DNA of 11,621 nucleotides from the NCBI GenBank assembly GCA_945910925.1, contig CAMDZX010000047.1, forward strand, positions 1 through 11,621, given 5' to 3'. The first letter of the stretch is position 1, and each line of letters starts with the position of its first letter. Position numbers and translations under genes: made by a program. This DNA is from an uncultured bacterium (GTDB taxonomy: Bacteria; Cyanobacteriota; Vampirovibrionia; Gastranaerophilales; Gastranaerophilaceae). The notes under the pieces are model-generated. The model saw nothing but the letters and a program-made list of their open reading frames with translations, had not been told where the DNA came from and made no database searches. Positions 1 through 7,140 of the stretch are shown here, piece by piece.

Positions 1-852
1 ATCTTTTATATTAACGGCCGGCACTCCCAAGTACCCGAACATTAGAAACGCGGTATTTATACATGCTGTATTTTCAAGATACTTTGTTTCTTGTGTTGGA
101 GTATCCGGCTGATTTTCTTTGTTTGTATGTTGTGGTCTGTTTTGGAAATCAAACAGTTTTTCAAGTTTTTCCAAGACAACCTGATTGTCGAAATCCCCAA
201 CAACAATAGTTGTCATATTATTTGGAGAATAGAATGTTCTATAATAATCCATTATTTCAGATTGCGGAACTTGAGAAATTATTTCAGGAGTTCCTATAAC
301 ATCACGTCTATACGGGTGGTTTGTATACATAGCTTTGTTACAAGCATTGTATACTTTTGTCCAAGGTTGGTCTTTTCGCATGCGAATTTCTTCAATCACA
401 ACATGGCGTTCGCGCTTATCCGTAACATTTTTATCGTTCATATCAAACGGGGCACCGATTTCTTCCGGCGGAAGCACAGGATCTATCATCATATCAGCAT
501 GTAATTCCAGAGCCTGATAAAAATCTTTGTTATCTTCCCCTTTTGGAAGTGTTACATAGTAAAATGTATAATCTTTCCACGTAGCAGCATTAACAATAGC
601 TCCTTTTGATTCAAGAATTCTATCGAACTCACCGGCTTTATGCTTGTGTGTCCCTTTGAACATAAGGTGTTCCAAGAAATGAGAGATTCCGTTATTCTTA
701 TCCGTTTCGTTTATGGAACCTGTTTTGACCCAAGTGCTTATATTAACAAGACCGCCTTCTTTATGTGCCAAAACTATTTTATGCCCGTTGTCACGTTCAT
801 ATACCTCAACTTCTTTTGTCAAAAACGGATATTTTACAGATGTCTTTTTCAT
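1..852 (-). CDS. M16 family zinc metallopeptidase (insulinase/pitrilysin type), 3' end outside the window
   Basis: The first 284 residues of a processing-peptidase-like protein are readable and the frame stays open to base 1. The inverted zincin motif of M16, HxxEH, is H58-F-L-E61-H62 in the context NGISHFLEHLMFKGT. The third zinc ligand should be E155 (or its neighbour E154) in the segment RHVVIEEIRM. The block VNAATWKDYTFYYVTLP (about 88-104) and the later SPNNMTTIVVGDF are also typical of the family. Full-length bacterial members are about 410-430 residues, so roughly 140 residues are missing on the left. No signal peptide is visible, so it is probably cytosolic. The start ATG at 852 has an AGAGAGG ribosome binding site just upstream. 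The spacing between HxxEH and the third ligand is about 16 residues longer than the usual 76 because of a proline- and acid-rich insertion near 125-147. It is transcribed divergently from enolase. The family is secure; the substrate is not known. Confidence 0.93.
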   Translation of the reverse strand, partial: MKKTSVKYPFLTKEVEVYERDNGHKIVLAHKEGGLVNISTWVKTGSINETDKNNGISHFLEHLMFKGTHKHKAGEFDRILESKGAIVNAATWKDYTFYYVTLPKGEDNKDFYQALELHADMMIDPVLPPEEIGAPFDMNDKNVTDKRERHVVIEEIRMRKDQPWTKVYNACNKAMYTNHPYRRDVIGTPEIISQVPQSEIMDYYRTFYSPNNMTTIVVGDFDNQVVLEKLEKLFDFQNRPQHTNKENQPDTPTQETKYLENTACINTAFLMFGYLGVPAVNIKD

Positions 853-871
853 AACTTACCTCTCTGAAAAT

Positions 872-905
872 ATTATACCCGAAAATATCTGTTTAGTATA
901 CTTAT
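872..905 (-). promoter_or_regulatory. Possible promoter of the M16 peptidase gene
   Basis: Read on the minus strand, a perfect TATAAT (872-877) lies 19 bases upstream of the M16 start codon, with the AGAGAGG binding site between. No good -35 box is seen at 16-18 bases; TATACT and nearby sequence is a weak match. The assignment rests on the -10 box and its position. Confidence 0.35.
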
Positions 906-1043
906 TTAAACAAAGAAATAAAAAGTAGAAATTATAATCTTTATTAATTAGTACACTTGTGCAGATTTTTGTATACCTATATTTACATATTCAACAAAAA
1001 GTGAAATAATGTATATGTTCAATCACAAAAGAAGGAGTGTTTT

Positions 1044-2327
1044 ATGGGACTTTTTATAGAAGATGTTCATGCAAGACAGATACTTGATTCAAGAGGCTTT
1101 CCTACCGTTGAAGCAGATATTCGGCTTTCAAACGGTGCCGTAGGACGTGCTGCCGTTCCATCGGGTGCATCTACAGGAGTATATGAAGCGCTTGAACTCA
1201 GGGACGGAAACCAATTCGATTATATGGGCAAAGGTGTTTCAAAAGCTGTTGACAACATCAATATAATAATAGCTCCCGAAATGATAGGTGAGAACCCTGC
1301 ACATCAACAAGAACTTGATGCTTTAATGTTAAGTCTTGACGGTACGGACAACAAATCAAAACTTGGAGCAAATGCCGTTTTAGCCGTGTCAATGGCTCTT
1401 GCACGTGCTGCGGCACTGGGATATAAAATGCCGTTATACAGATATCTTGGCGGGGTAGAAGCCCGAGTTATGCCGACTCCGATGATGAATATTTTAAACG
1501 GCGGAGTACACGCCGATAACAATCTTGATTTTCAGGAATTTATGATATCTCCTGTTGGTGCAAAAAGCTTTAAAGGTGCGTTAAAAATAGGTGCGGAAGT
1601 ATTTCATTCGCTGAAATCAATATTAAAATCAAAAGGACTTTCAATTTCAGTCGGAGATGAAGGCGGTTTTGCACCGTCGCTAAAGTCAAATGATGAAGGT
1701 ATAGAGTTAATAATGGAAGCAATATCAAAAGCAGGTTATACTTTTGATGATGTAAAAATATGTATCGACGTCGCTTCCTCAGAGTTTTATGAAGATAAAA
1801 AATACAACTTGAATGGCGGAAATAAAAAGCTTTCTCGAGAAGAAATGGTTGACTATCTGGAAAGTTGGGTTGATAAATATCCTGTCATATCAATAGAAGA
1901 CGGTATGGCTGAGGATGATTGGAAGGGATGGAAACTCTTGACCGAACGACTCGGGAATAAGTGTCAGCTTGTCGGAGATGATTTGTTTGTAACAAATACA
2001 AAACGTATTGCGGAAGGTATAGGTAAAAATGTTGCAAACTCCGTATTAATAAAACTCAATCAGATAGGAACACTTACCGAGACAATGGCAGCTATTGAGA
2101 TGGCTAAAAAGGCAGGATATACTGCAATCGTATCCCATCGCTCAGGCGAAACCGAAGATACATTTATTGCGGATTTGGCAGTTGCAACAAATTGCGGACT
2201 GATAAAAACAGGTTCTCTATCAAGAACAGACAGACTGGCAAAATACAATCAGCTTTTAAGGATTGAGGAAGAACTTGGTTCTGCTGCTATATATAACGGA
2301 CTAAAATCATTCAATATTCCTAATTAA
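1044..2327 (+). CDS. eno: Enolase (phosphopyruvate hydratase)
   Basis: This enzyme converts 2-phosphoglycerate to phosphoenolpyruvate in glycolysis, in the cytosol. All 427 residues are present, the usual bacterial length. The mobile loop SGASTG is at 40-45 and substrate-binding H156 lies in GGVHADNN. Catalytic acid E206 lies in VGDEGGFAP. The magnesium ligands are D242, E285 and D312. Catalytic base K337 lies in LIKLNQIGTLTE, H365-R366-S367 lies in SHRSGETED, and K388 lies in IKTGSLSRTDR. No key residue is missing, so the gene should encode active enzyme. The ATG at 1044 sits 6 bases after GAAGGAG (1031-1037). The gene is flanked by the divergent M16 peptidase gene and by rplU. No hairpin terminator is seen after its stop, and the next promoter begins 7 bases downstream, so some read-through into rplU-rpmA is possible. 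Confidence 0.99.
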   Translation: MGLFIEDVHARQILDSRGFPTVEADIRLSNGAVGRAAVPSGASTGVYEALELRDGNQFDYMGKGVSKAVDNINIIIAPEMIGENPAHQQELDALMLSLDGTDNKSKLGANAVLAVSMALARAAALGYKMPLYRYLGGVEARVMPTPMMNILNGGVHADNNLDFQEFMISPVGAKSFKGALKIGAEVFHSLKSILKSKGLSISVGDEGGFAPSLKSNDEGIELIMEAISKAGYTFDDVKICIDVASSEFYEDKKYNLNGGNKKLSREEMVDYLESWVDKYPVISIEDGMAEDDWKGWKLLTERLGNKCQLVGDDLFVTNTKRIAEGIGKNVANSVLIKLNQIGTLTETMAAIEMAKKAGYTAIVSHRSGETEDTFIADLAVATNCGLIKTGSLSRTDRLAKYNQLLRIEEELGSAAIYNGLKSFNIPN

Positions 2328-2334
2328 CGGCTTG

Positions 2335-2363
2335 TTGACAATCAATCGCCTTTATAATATCCT
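2335..2363 (+). promoter_or_regulatory. Sigma-70-type promoter for rplU-rpmA
   Basis: A perfect -35 box TTGACA (2335-2340) is followed after 17 bases by TATCCT (2358-2363), which matches four of six positions of the -10 consensus. It begins 7 bases after the enolase stop codon and would leave a leader of about 95 bases before rplU. A perfect TATAAT at 2353-2358 is only 12 bases from TTGACA, so it cannot pair with it in the usual way. Confidence 0.55.
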
Positions 2364-2369
2364 TTATCT

Positions 2370-2466
2370 TGTGGGTTACTGTACGTAGCTTGCAGTGTGT
2401 TAGATAGGTTAATCGTTTTTAAAACCTCAAAAGGGTTACGATTCCTTAAAAAGAAAGGATACGAAT
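2370..2466 (+). promoter_or_regulatory. 5' leader of rplU with possible alternative hairpins
   Basis: The leader can form a nested hairpin: outer stem AATCG (2411-2415) with CGATT (2439-2443), inner stem AACC (2423-2426) with GGTT (2434-2437). A second GGTT copy at 2407-2410 could pair with the same AACC, so the two folds exclude each other. A weaker ACTG (2378-2381) / CAGT (2393-2396) stem lies upstream. L21 genes in other bacteria carry autoregulatory leaders, but no match to a known leader was recognised here, and the stems are short. Confidence 0.25.
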
Positions 2467-2820
2467 ATGTATGCAATAGTCGAAACAGGTGGCAAACAAT
2501 ATCAAGTAGAAGAAGGTCGTTACGTTGACGTTGAATTATTGGAAGGTCAAGCAGATTCTTCTGTTGTTTTTGATAAAGTTGTTATGATTGTAAACGGCAA
2601 GAAGTCAAAAGTAGGTCAACCTTATGTAGCAAACGCAAAAGCAGAAGGTACAATTGTAAAACACGATAAAGCAAAAAAAGTTATCGTTTACAAACAAAGA
2701 CCTAAAAAAGGTTACAGAGTAAAACGTGGTCACAGACAAGAGTTTACAAGAGTAATGATTAACAAAATCAGAACAACCGCTTCTAAAAAGGCTGCAGAAA
2801 CTGCAACAGAAGAAGCATAA
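2467..2820 (+). CDS. rplU: 50S ribosomal protein L21
   Basis: L21 is a structural protein of the large subunit that binds 23S rRNA. The 117 residues start with the family opening YAIVETGGKQYQVEEG, and the RNA-binding C-terminal part RPKKGYRVKRGHRQEFTRV (about 78-96) is intact. Bacterial L21 is usually about 103 residues; the extra length is a low-complexity tail rich in alanine and glutamate ending in ETATEEA. An AAAGGA ribosome binding site (2454-2459) precedes the ATG by 7 bases. It is co-transcribed with rpmA 36 bases downstream, the classic L21-L27 pair. Confidence 0.98.
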   Translation: MYAIVETGGKQYQVEEGRYVDVELLEGQADSSVVFDKVVMIVNGKKSKVGQPYVANAKAEGTIVKHDKAKKVIVYKQRPKKGYRVKRGHRQEFTRVMINKIRTTASKKAAETATEEA

Positions 2821-2856
2821 GGTATTAGAATTTATTAATTACAAAGGAGAATAACA

Positions 2857-3111
2857 ATGGCACATAAGAAAGGTATGGGATCTACCCGTAACGGTCGTGA
2901 TTCGGAAGCGAAGCGTTTAGGCGTTAAGAAATTCGGCGGTGAAATGGTAAAAGCCGGAAATATTATAGTCAGACAACGTGGAACAAAAGTTCATCCGGGT
3001 AACAATGTAGGTATCGGTTCTGATGATACTTTATTTGCATTGATTGACGGGCAGGTTAAGTTTGAATCTCACAGACGTGACAGAAAACAAGTTAGTGTAT
3101 ACGCTGTGTAG
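2857..3111 (+). CDS. rpmA: 50S ribosomal protein L27
   Basis: L27 reaches with its N-terminus toward the peptidyl transferase centre. The 84-residue protein begins directly with AHKKGMGSTRNGRDSEAKRLG and continues with the family segment IIVRQRGTKVHPGNNVG (37-53). There is no N-terminal extension of the kind that the Prp protease removes in Firmicutes, and no prp gene separates rplU and rpmA. This agrees with a non-Firmicutes origin. AAGGAG (2844-2849) lies 7 bases before the ATG. The obgE gene that often follows is absent; a terminator closes the unit 20 bases after the stop. Confidence 0.98.
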   Translation: MAHKKGMGSTRNGRDSEAKRLGVKKFGGEMVKAGNIIVRQRGTKVHPGNNVGIGSDDTLFALIDGQVKFESHRRDRKQVSVYAV

Positions 3112-3130
3112 TTTTAAGTCGAATTAACAC

Positions 3131-3164
3131 AAAAAAGAGAACTCTTTTCAGGGTTCTCTTTTTT
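3131..3164. terminator. Intrinsic terminator after rpmA
   Basis: A perfect 12-base inverted repeat, AAAAAAGAGAAC (3131-3142) and GTTCTCTTTTTT (3153-3164), encloses a 10-base loop. The right arm itself supplies the T-run for plus-strand termination, and the A-run on the left would serve the opposite strand. Confidence 0.9.
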
Positions 3165-3211
3165 ATTACCGCAATAGCCTAGTCTGATTTACTATTGCAA
3201 AATTACCCTTC

Positions 3212-3220
3212 TGATATTAT
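3212..3220 (+). promoter_or_regulatory. Extended -10 promoter of the VKOR-DsbA/queH unit
   Basis: TGATATTAT (3212-3220) fits the extended -10 form TGnTATAAT with one mismatch. No good -35 box is seen at the normal distance, which extended -10 promoters do not strictly need. Transcription would start near 3227, just ahead of the AAGGGAG binding site at 3231-3237. That supports the ATG at 3249 as the start codon. Confidence 0.5.
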
Positions 3221-3248
3221 GATTTTTAGAAAGGGAGATATTTTTTAT

Positions 3249-4415
3249 ATGAAAAAGAAACTTTCTATCGGCTTAATTGCTCTGATAGGGCTTATTACGA
3301 CAATCAAGCTTGCAATTATATATTATGAATCCAATTTTAATCCTTACGCGTTATCGAGTTTTTGTTCAATAAACGATTTTATAGATTGTGACGGAATTGC
3401 ACAAACAACCTCATCTCAATTCTTGGGAATTCCTCTTGCGTACTGGGGAATGGGATTTTATTTATTTGTTTTAATGCTACTTTTTGTTGATTATATAAAA
3501 CAAATAAAATTTTTAGATTTTTTATCGGTATTTAAACGCCCAATGAGTTATATTTCCGCACTTGGCGGAATCTCATTTATTGTTTCCGTATTTCTGGCTG
3601 TTAAAAGTATTTTTATTTTGCATAAGGTATGTATCTTGTGTTTCTTTACATACATACTTAATACATTTATTGCATTAATTGCGACGGATTTTGATAATGG
3701 CGGATTCTTAAAATCATTTAAAGACTCTTTTGAGGATTTTATATCAGGAGTAAAAGAATACACGGTACATTTTATTGTAGCAGTTCTTGTTGCGGTTTCT
3801 TTTTTAACATACACAACTCTGGCAAATCCTTTCACACCGCAGGTTAAGAAAATGAATTCCATAAAATCATACTTAAAAATGACAACAAATCCGTATTCTG
3901 TCAGCGGAAACCGCTTGGGAGATATAAACGCACCCGTAAAAGTTGAGTTATATTCGGATTATGCCTGTCCGATGTGTTTTGCATACAATATTATGATACA
4001 TAAAGCAGTCAAAGAACTAGGGAATGTATACGTCGAATCTTACAATCTGCCATTGGATAAGGAATGCAACAAATACTTAATAAAACAGGTTCACAAAGGG
4101 GCTTGCAGGTACGCAAAATACGCAGTTGCCGCAAAAAATCAGGGTAAATATTGGGATATGTCGACATTAATCTTTGAACATCATCCTAAAAATGATGAAG
4201 AAGCAATCAGACTTGCTCAAAAAATTGGCTTGGATATCGAGCAATTTAAACGAGATATAAATTCTAAAGAAACCATGAAAAAGATACAAGCGGATATTGA
4301 TTATGCCGTCAACAATGGAGTTTTAGGCACTCCTACAATAGTGGTTCACGGAAAAAGATATGCCGGAATAAAACCGTATTATGAATTAAAGGAAATATTA
4401 AAAAATAATGACTGA
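3249..4415 (+). CDS. VKOR-DsbA fusion: membrane disulfide-forming enzyme
   Basis: A 388-residue membrane protein joins a vitamin K epoxide reductase domain to a periplasmic thioredoxin-fold domain. It should oxidise exported proteins and pass electrons to quinone, doing the work of DsbB and DsbA in one chain. The VKOR part has the loop cysteines C39 and C47 (SSFCSINDFIDCDG), the GIPLAYWGMG segment (60-69) and the quinone-side pair C128-I-L-C131. Likely membrane spans are about 4-26, 61-80, 103-120, 121-144 and 171-190. The C-terminal domain has active site C240-P-M-C243, a further pair C273 and C286 that may form a structural disulfide, and the cis-proline motif GTP (350-352). The ATG at 3249 is chosen because AAGGGAG lies 11 bases upstream and the N-terminus MKKKLSIGLIALIG is a normal membrane anchor. 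VKOR-thioredoxin fusions are characteristic of Cyanobacteria and some other phyla. It overlaps queH by 8 bases. Confidence 0.93.
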   Translation: MKKKLSIGLIALIGLITTIKLAIIYYESNFNPYALSSFCSINDFIDCDGIAQTTSSQFLGIPLAYWGMGFYLFVLMLLFVDYIKQIKFLDFLSVFKRPMSYISALGGISFIVSVFLAVKSIFILHKVCILCFFTYILNTFIALIATDFDNGGFLKSFKDSFEDFISGVKEYTVHFIVAVLVAVSFLTYTTLANPFTPQVKKMNSIKSYLKMTTNPYSVSGNRLGDINAPVKVELYSDYACPMCFAYNIMIHKAVKELGNVYVESYNLPLDKECNKYLIKQVHKGACRYAKYAVAAKNQGKYWDMSTLIFEHHPKNDEEAIRLAQKIGLDIEQFKRDINSKETMKKIQADIDYAVNNGVLGTPTIVVHGKRYAGIKPYYELKEILKNND

Positions 4416-4956
4416 TGAAAACAAAATATTATTACATGCCTGTTGTGGAATATGTTCGGGAGAACCGATTTCACAACTTAAGGCTATGGGATACACGCCG
4501 ATTGTTTATTTCTGTAACCCGAATCTAAGTTCAAAAGATGAATTTGACAAAAGACTTGAGGCACAAAAGAGAGTTTGTGAATATCACGATGTGGAATTAA
4601 TTGTTGAACCATATTCTCCGAGTGAATTTATTAATGTGGTTCAAGGGTTTGAGTCAGAGCCTGAGGGCGGTAAACGTTGTACATTGTGTTTTAAATTGCG
4701 CCTGTTAAAAACAGCGTACAAAGCAAAAAGTTTGAATATAAGGTACTTTACAACCTCACTTGTTATCAGTCCGCATAAAAATTTTCAATTAATTACATCA
4801 ATCGGACAGGATATTGCCGCTCATATTGATGAGTTGGAATACATTGCCATTGACTTTAAGAAAAAGGACGGGTTTTTGAAAACAAACAAACTTTCAAAGG
4901 AACTAAACCTTTACAGACAGAATTTCTGCGGCTGCAAATTTAGCATAAGAGGATAA
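4408..4956 (+). CDS. queH: Epoxyqueuosine reductase QueH
   Basis: QueH (formerly DUF208) performs the last step of queuosine biosynthesis, reducing epoxyqueuosine to queuosine in tRNA. It is unrelated in sequence to the cobalamin-dependent QueG. The 182 residues contain the family signatures in order: LLHACCGICSGEP with C12, C13 and C16; YFCNPNL (34-40); EGGKRCTLCFKLRL with C91 and C94; TTSLVISPHKN (115-125); and the C-terminal YRQNFCGCKFS with C174 and C176. The paired and CxxC cysteines are those expected to hold the iron-sulfur cluster. The start overlaps the end of the VKOR-DsbA gene by 8 bases, suggesting translational coupling; an AAAGGA lies 14 bases upstream, rather far. The stop is 1 base from the stop of the converging metallopeptidase gene. 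No other queuosine gene is in the window. Confidence 0.95.
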   Translation: MTDENKILLHACCGICSGEPISQLKAMGYTPIVYFCNPNLSSKDEFDKRLEAQKRVCEYHDVELIVEPYSPSEFINVVQGFESEPEGGKRCTLCFKLRLLKTAYKAKSLNIRYFTTSLVISPHKNFQLITSIGQDIAAHIDELEYIAIDFKKKDGFLKTNKLSKELNLYRQNFCGCKFSIRG

Positions 4957-4963
4957 TTTATGC
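4943..4963. other. Hairpin spanning both stop codons of converging genes
   Basis: GCATAA (4943-4948) and TTATGC (4958-4963) form a perfect 6-base stem with a 9-base loop. Both stop codons lie inside it. GCTGC (4931-4935) and GCAGC (4965-4969) could lengthen it with an unequal internal loop. Neither side has a T-run, so it does not qualify as a standard intrinsic terminator. Confidence 0.35.
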
Positions 4964-7030
4964 AGCAGCTTTATTCCCGTCAAGTTTTGCGAGTAATGAA
5001 TAAATTGTTGCAGTTGGAATCATAGTTGTTGCAATATCAGGCTTCATAATCTTAATAACTTCAGTAACTATTTTATATTCTTCAGGCGTTATTTTAGATT
5101 TGAGTTCTGTCAATTCTGCTTCAAGAATTTTAACTGTTTTTGCTAATTTTGTATCTTGAGGATTATTAATCATTTGAGTATATTTTTCGTAATAATCCAA
5201 TCCTTTTGTTTTGTATTCAATAACAGCTTTAGCCTTTCTTATAGCTTCTGTCAGTCTTGCTTCTTCTGCAGCATCAATATTTCCGCTTGATTTTATTTCA
5301 TTTAATTTCGCAGTTAGTTTTTCAATAAGGAAGTTGTTACCGTTTTTCTGAGCAAGAACTTCTTCAGGTGAGAACTGGTATTGATTGAAGGCCCCATCAC
5401 TTGCAAACATTCCTCCAATTCCTGAAATTCTTCCGTTACCTTCTATTGTCGTAATATTATCAACAAGAGATTTTTCAGCTTGTGCAAGTTGTTCGCCGGA
5501 TATTTCGGGTACACTTATTGTTCCTTTATTAATTTTTACATCTCTGAAAATGTTGTATCTAACATTATGTGAGCATGAATATTCCGCTAAAGTATTTAGA
5601 GCTTCTTCAGGAGAAGAATATTGAGAAACAAATTCAGGATTTTTATCAAGGACTTTTTGTAATTTATCCAAGAATGGTTGAACTTTTTGTTTTGATTCTG
5701 CAAAATTATCAACTGAAAGTTTAAATTTTAAACTTCTACAATTACCAACGTAATCTGATAGCCCGGTTATACACTCATCTGTATATAAATTGTCGGATGC
5801 AAATTGGGCAAAATCTTGTTTCATCTTTGGTGACATTTTAGGTGGTTTCATCATGTTCGCTCCAAAGATATTTGCTTTAACCACAATTTGTTCACTTTCA
5901 CCATTCTTAATTCTTGAAAGTAATTCTTCTTTAACAATTTGATTTGCACGTTCTTGAGGGATGCCTGCTCTTAATAACGCTTCTTTGCAGTGAGTTGCTT
6001 CGTGCATAACAACATCTTCCAATTCAAAGATTCCGGCTTTGTATGCATCCGGATTTATTTCCAAATTATGCTGATTTTGTGAATAACTTCCACCATGCTT
6101 TTCTGCACCTTTTTTTAGCTCTAAATTCGGACGTTGTTCTTTTGGCACACCAAGTTTGTCAAACGCTTCATCATATAAGGCTGTAACTTCTTGTTTTATT
6201 TCTTCATCGCTCAATGCGGCACGTCTTATTCCTTCCGAAGTTTTTTTGAACTCCTCAGGGGTCATTTTCCTTACTTTTCTTTTTCTTGTTATTTCTTTTT
6301 CTTCTATAATATTTCTTTTACCCTTAAAACATTCAACAAGTTCATTAAATCTGGTTTTGACTGATGTCGGTTTAAACTGTTCAAAACTTGCTTTTAGACC
6401 TTTTTTAGAAGTTACAAGAGATATTGTATCTTTCAGAGCTTTGAAGAACCCGCCTTTATTAACATTTTGTGCAATTTCTGTTCTTTGAGCGTGTGTTAAT
6501 GATTTTACGTTTAACTCTTTCATCAGTTTTGCTTCATTTGCAATTTTGGCAGATTGTTTAACTCCAAGCAAACTCAAAGCGGCACCAATAACACCTTGCC
6601 CTATTTTATCAAATGATTTTTCTGCATTATCATATTCACCGTTTTTATAGTTCTTTGCAGCTTCATATACACCTTTTCCGGCTTGATATACACTTGCGGC
6701 GCCAAAACCTATTGCAAGTAACGGGCCTAATACAGGAACAAGAGAGGTAGCTGCAGCAGTAGCAGCTACGATTCCAATCGTTGCAAGCGGATGCTTGAAC
6801 ATCATGGTAATCGGGCTTATTAAACCTTTACCAAAGTTTTTTGCTGCTTGAGAAAAATCAAATTTACCGTTGTTTGATTTATCGTTATTAATATTTTTAT
6901 TATTTATATATTCGAATGAATCTTCAATATCTTCTATGTATGGGGACGATATGTTCTCTGTGTATTCGTTTTCAAAACCTTTAAAACGTACCGTATCTAA
7001 CTTTCTGACATTTGAAACTAAATTTAGCAT
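4958..7030 (-). CDS. Putative HExxH zinc metallopeptidase with hydrophobic toxin-like N-terminal region
   Basis: This 690-residue protein belongs to no family I can name. A zincin motif, H343-E344-A-T-H347 in VVMHEATHCKE, predicts a zinc peptidase; a third ligand might be E483 in NTLAEYSCSHN, which is a guess. Order of parts: N-terminus with VRFKGFE (14-20), an Asn/Asp-rich linker (to about 55), a Gly/Ala-rich hydrophobic stretch (about 80-112) able to form one long or two short membrane helices, a segment YEAAKNYKNGEYDNAEKSF (122-140) recalling pre-toxin regions of polymorphic toxins, a basic patch RKRKVRK (249-255), the peptidase region (about 280-500), and a charged helical C-terminus (about 565-665). 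No classical signal peptide is present. The ATG at 7030 follows GGAGGA by 5 bases; an in-frame GTG at 7045 lies upstream of that site and is unlikely. The zinc motif is visible; role and location are inference. Confidence 0.75.
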   Translation of the reverse strand: MLNLVSNVRKLDTVRFKGFENEYTENISSPYIEDIEDSFEYINNKNINNDKSNNGKFDFSQAAKNFGKGLISPITMMFKHPLATIGIVAATAAATSLVPVLGPLLAIGFGAASVYQAGKGVYEAAKNYKNGEYDNAEKSFDKIGQGVIGAALSLLGVKQSAKIANEAKLMKELNVKSLTHAQRTEIAQNVNKGGFFKALKDTISLVTSKKGLKASFEQFKPTSVKTRFNELVECFKGKRNIIEEKEITRKRKVRKMTPEEFKKTSEGIRRAALSDEEIKQEVTALYDEAFDKLGVPKEQRPNLELKKGAEKHGGSYSQNQHNLEINPDAYKAGIFELEDVVMHEATHCKEALLRAGIPQERANQIVKEELLSRIKNGESEQIVVKANIFGANMMKPPKMSPKMKQDFAQFASDNLYTDECITGLSDYVGNCRSLKFKLSVDNFAESKQKVQPFLDKLQKVLDKNPEFVSQYSSPEEALNTLAEYSCSHNVRYNIFRDVKINKGTISVPEISGEQLAQAEKSLVDNITTIEGNGRISGIGGMFASDGAFNQYQFSPEEVLAQKNGNNFLIEKLTAKLNEIKSSGNIDAAEEARLTEAIRKAKAVIEYKTKGLDYYEKYTQMINNPQDTKLAKTVKILEAELTELKSKITPEEYKIVTEVIKIMKPDIATTMIPTATIYSLLAKLDGNKAAA

Positions 7031-7140
7031 ACAATTCCTCCACACACACTTTTAATCTTATATTAGTTTAAAGTGTTTTTTTATTAATTTTTTGCTAATT
7101 TGAATAAAAATATTACATTATTTTTACAATTTATAACTTA

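Noticed and set aside
91..504. A 137-codon plus-strand open frame over the left end
   Set aside because: It is antisense to the M16 peptidase, which has the HxxEH motif and family blocks; the plus-strand product is low-complexity and resembles nothing.
2335..2358. TTGACA (2335-2340) paired with the perfect TATAAT at 2353-2358
   Set aside because: The 12-base spacing is too short for a sigma-70 promoter; TATCCT at 17 bases fits better.
3195..3248. Upstream TTG (3195) or ATG (3219) starts for the VKOR-DsbA gene
   Set aside because: Both have poor binding sites and lie at or before the extended -10 promoter; the ATG at 3249 follows AAGGGAG and gives a normal membrane-anchor N-terminus.
4413..4415. 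Possible recoding of TGA as an amino acid
   Set aside because: TGA ends the VKOR-DsbA gene at the expected C-terminus and directly overlaps the queH start; no gene contains an internal TGA, so the standard bacterial code applies.
7031..7045. Upstream in-frame GTG start (7045) for the 690-residue minus-strand protein
   Set aside because: The GGAGGA binding site lies downstream of it and 5 bases before the ATG at 7030, so initiation at 7030 is much better supported.
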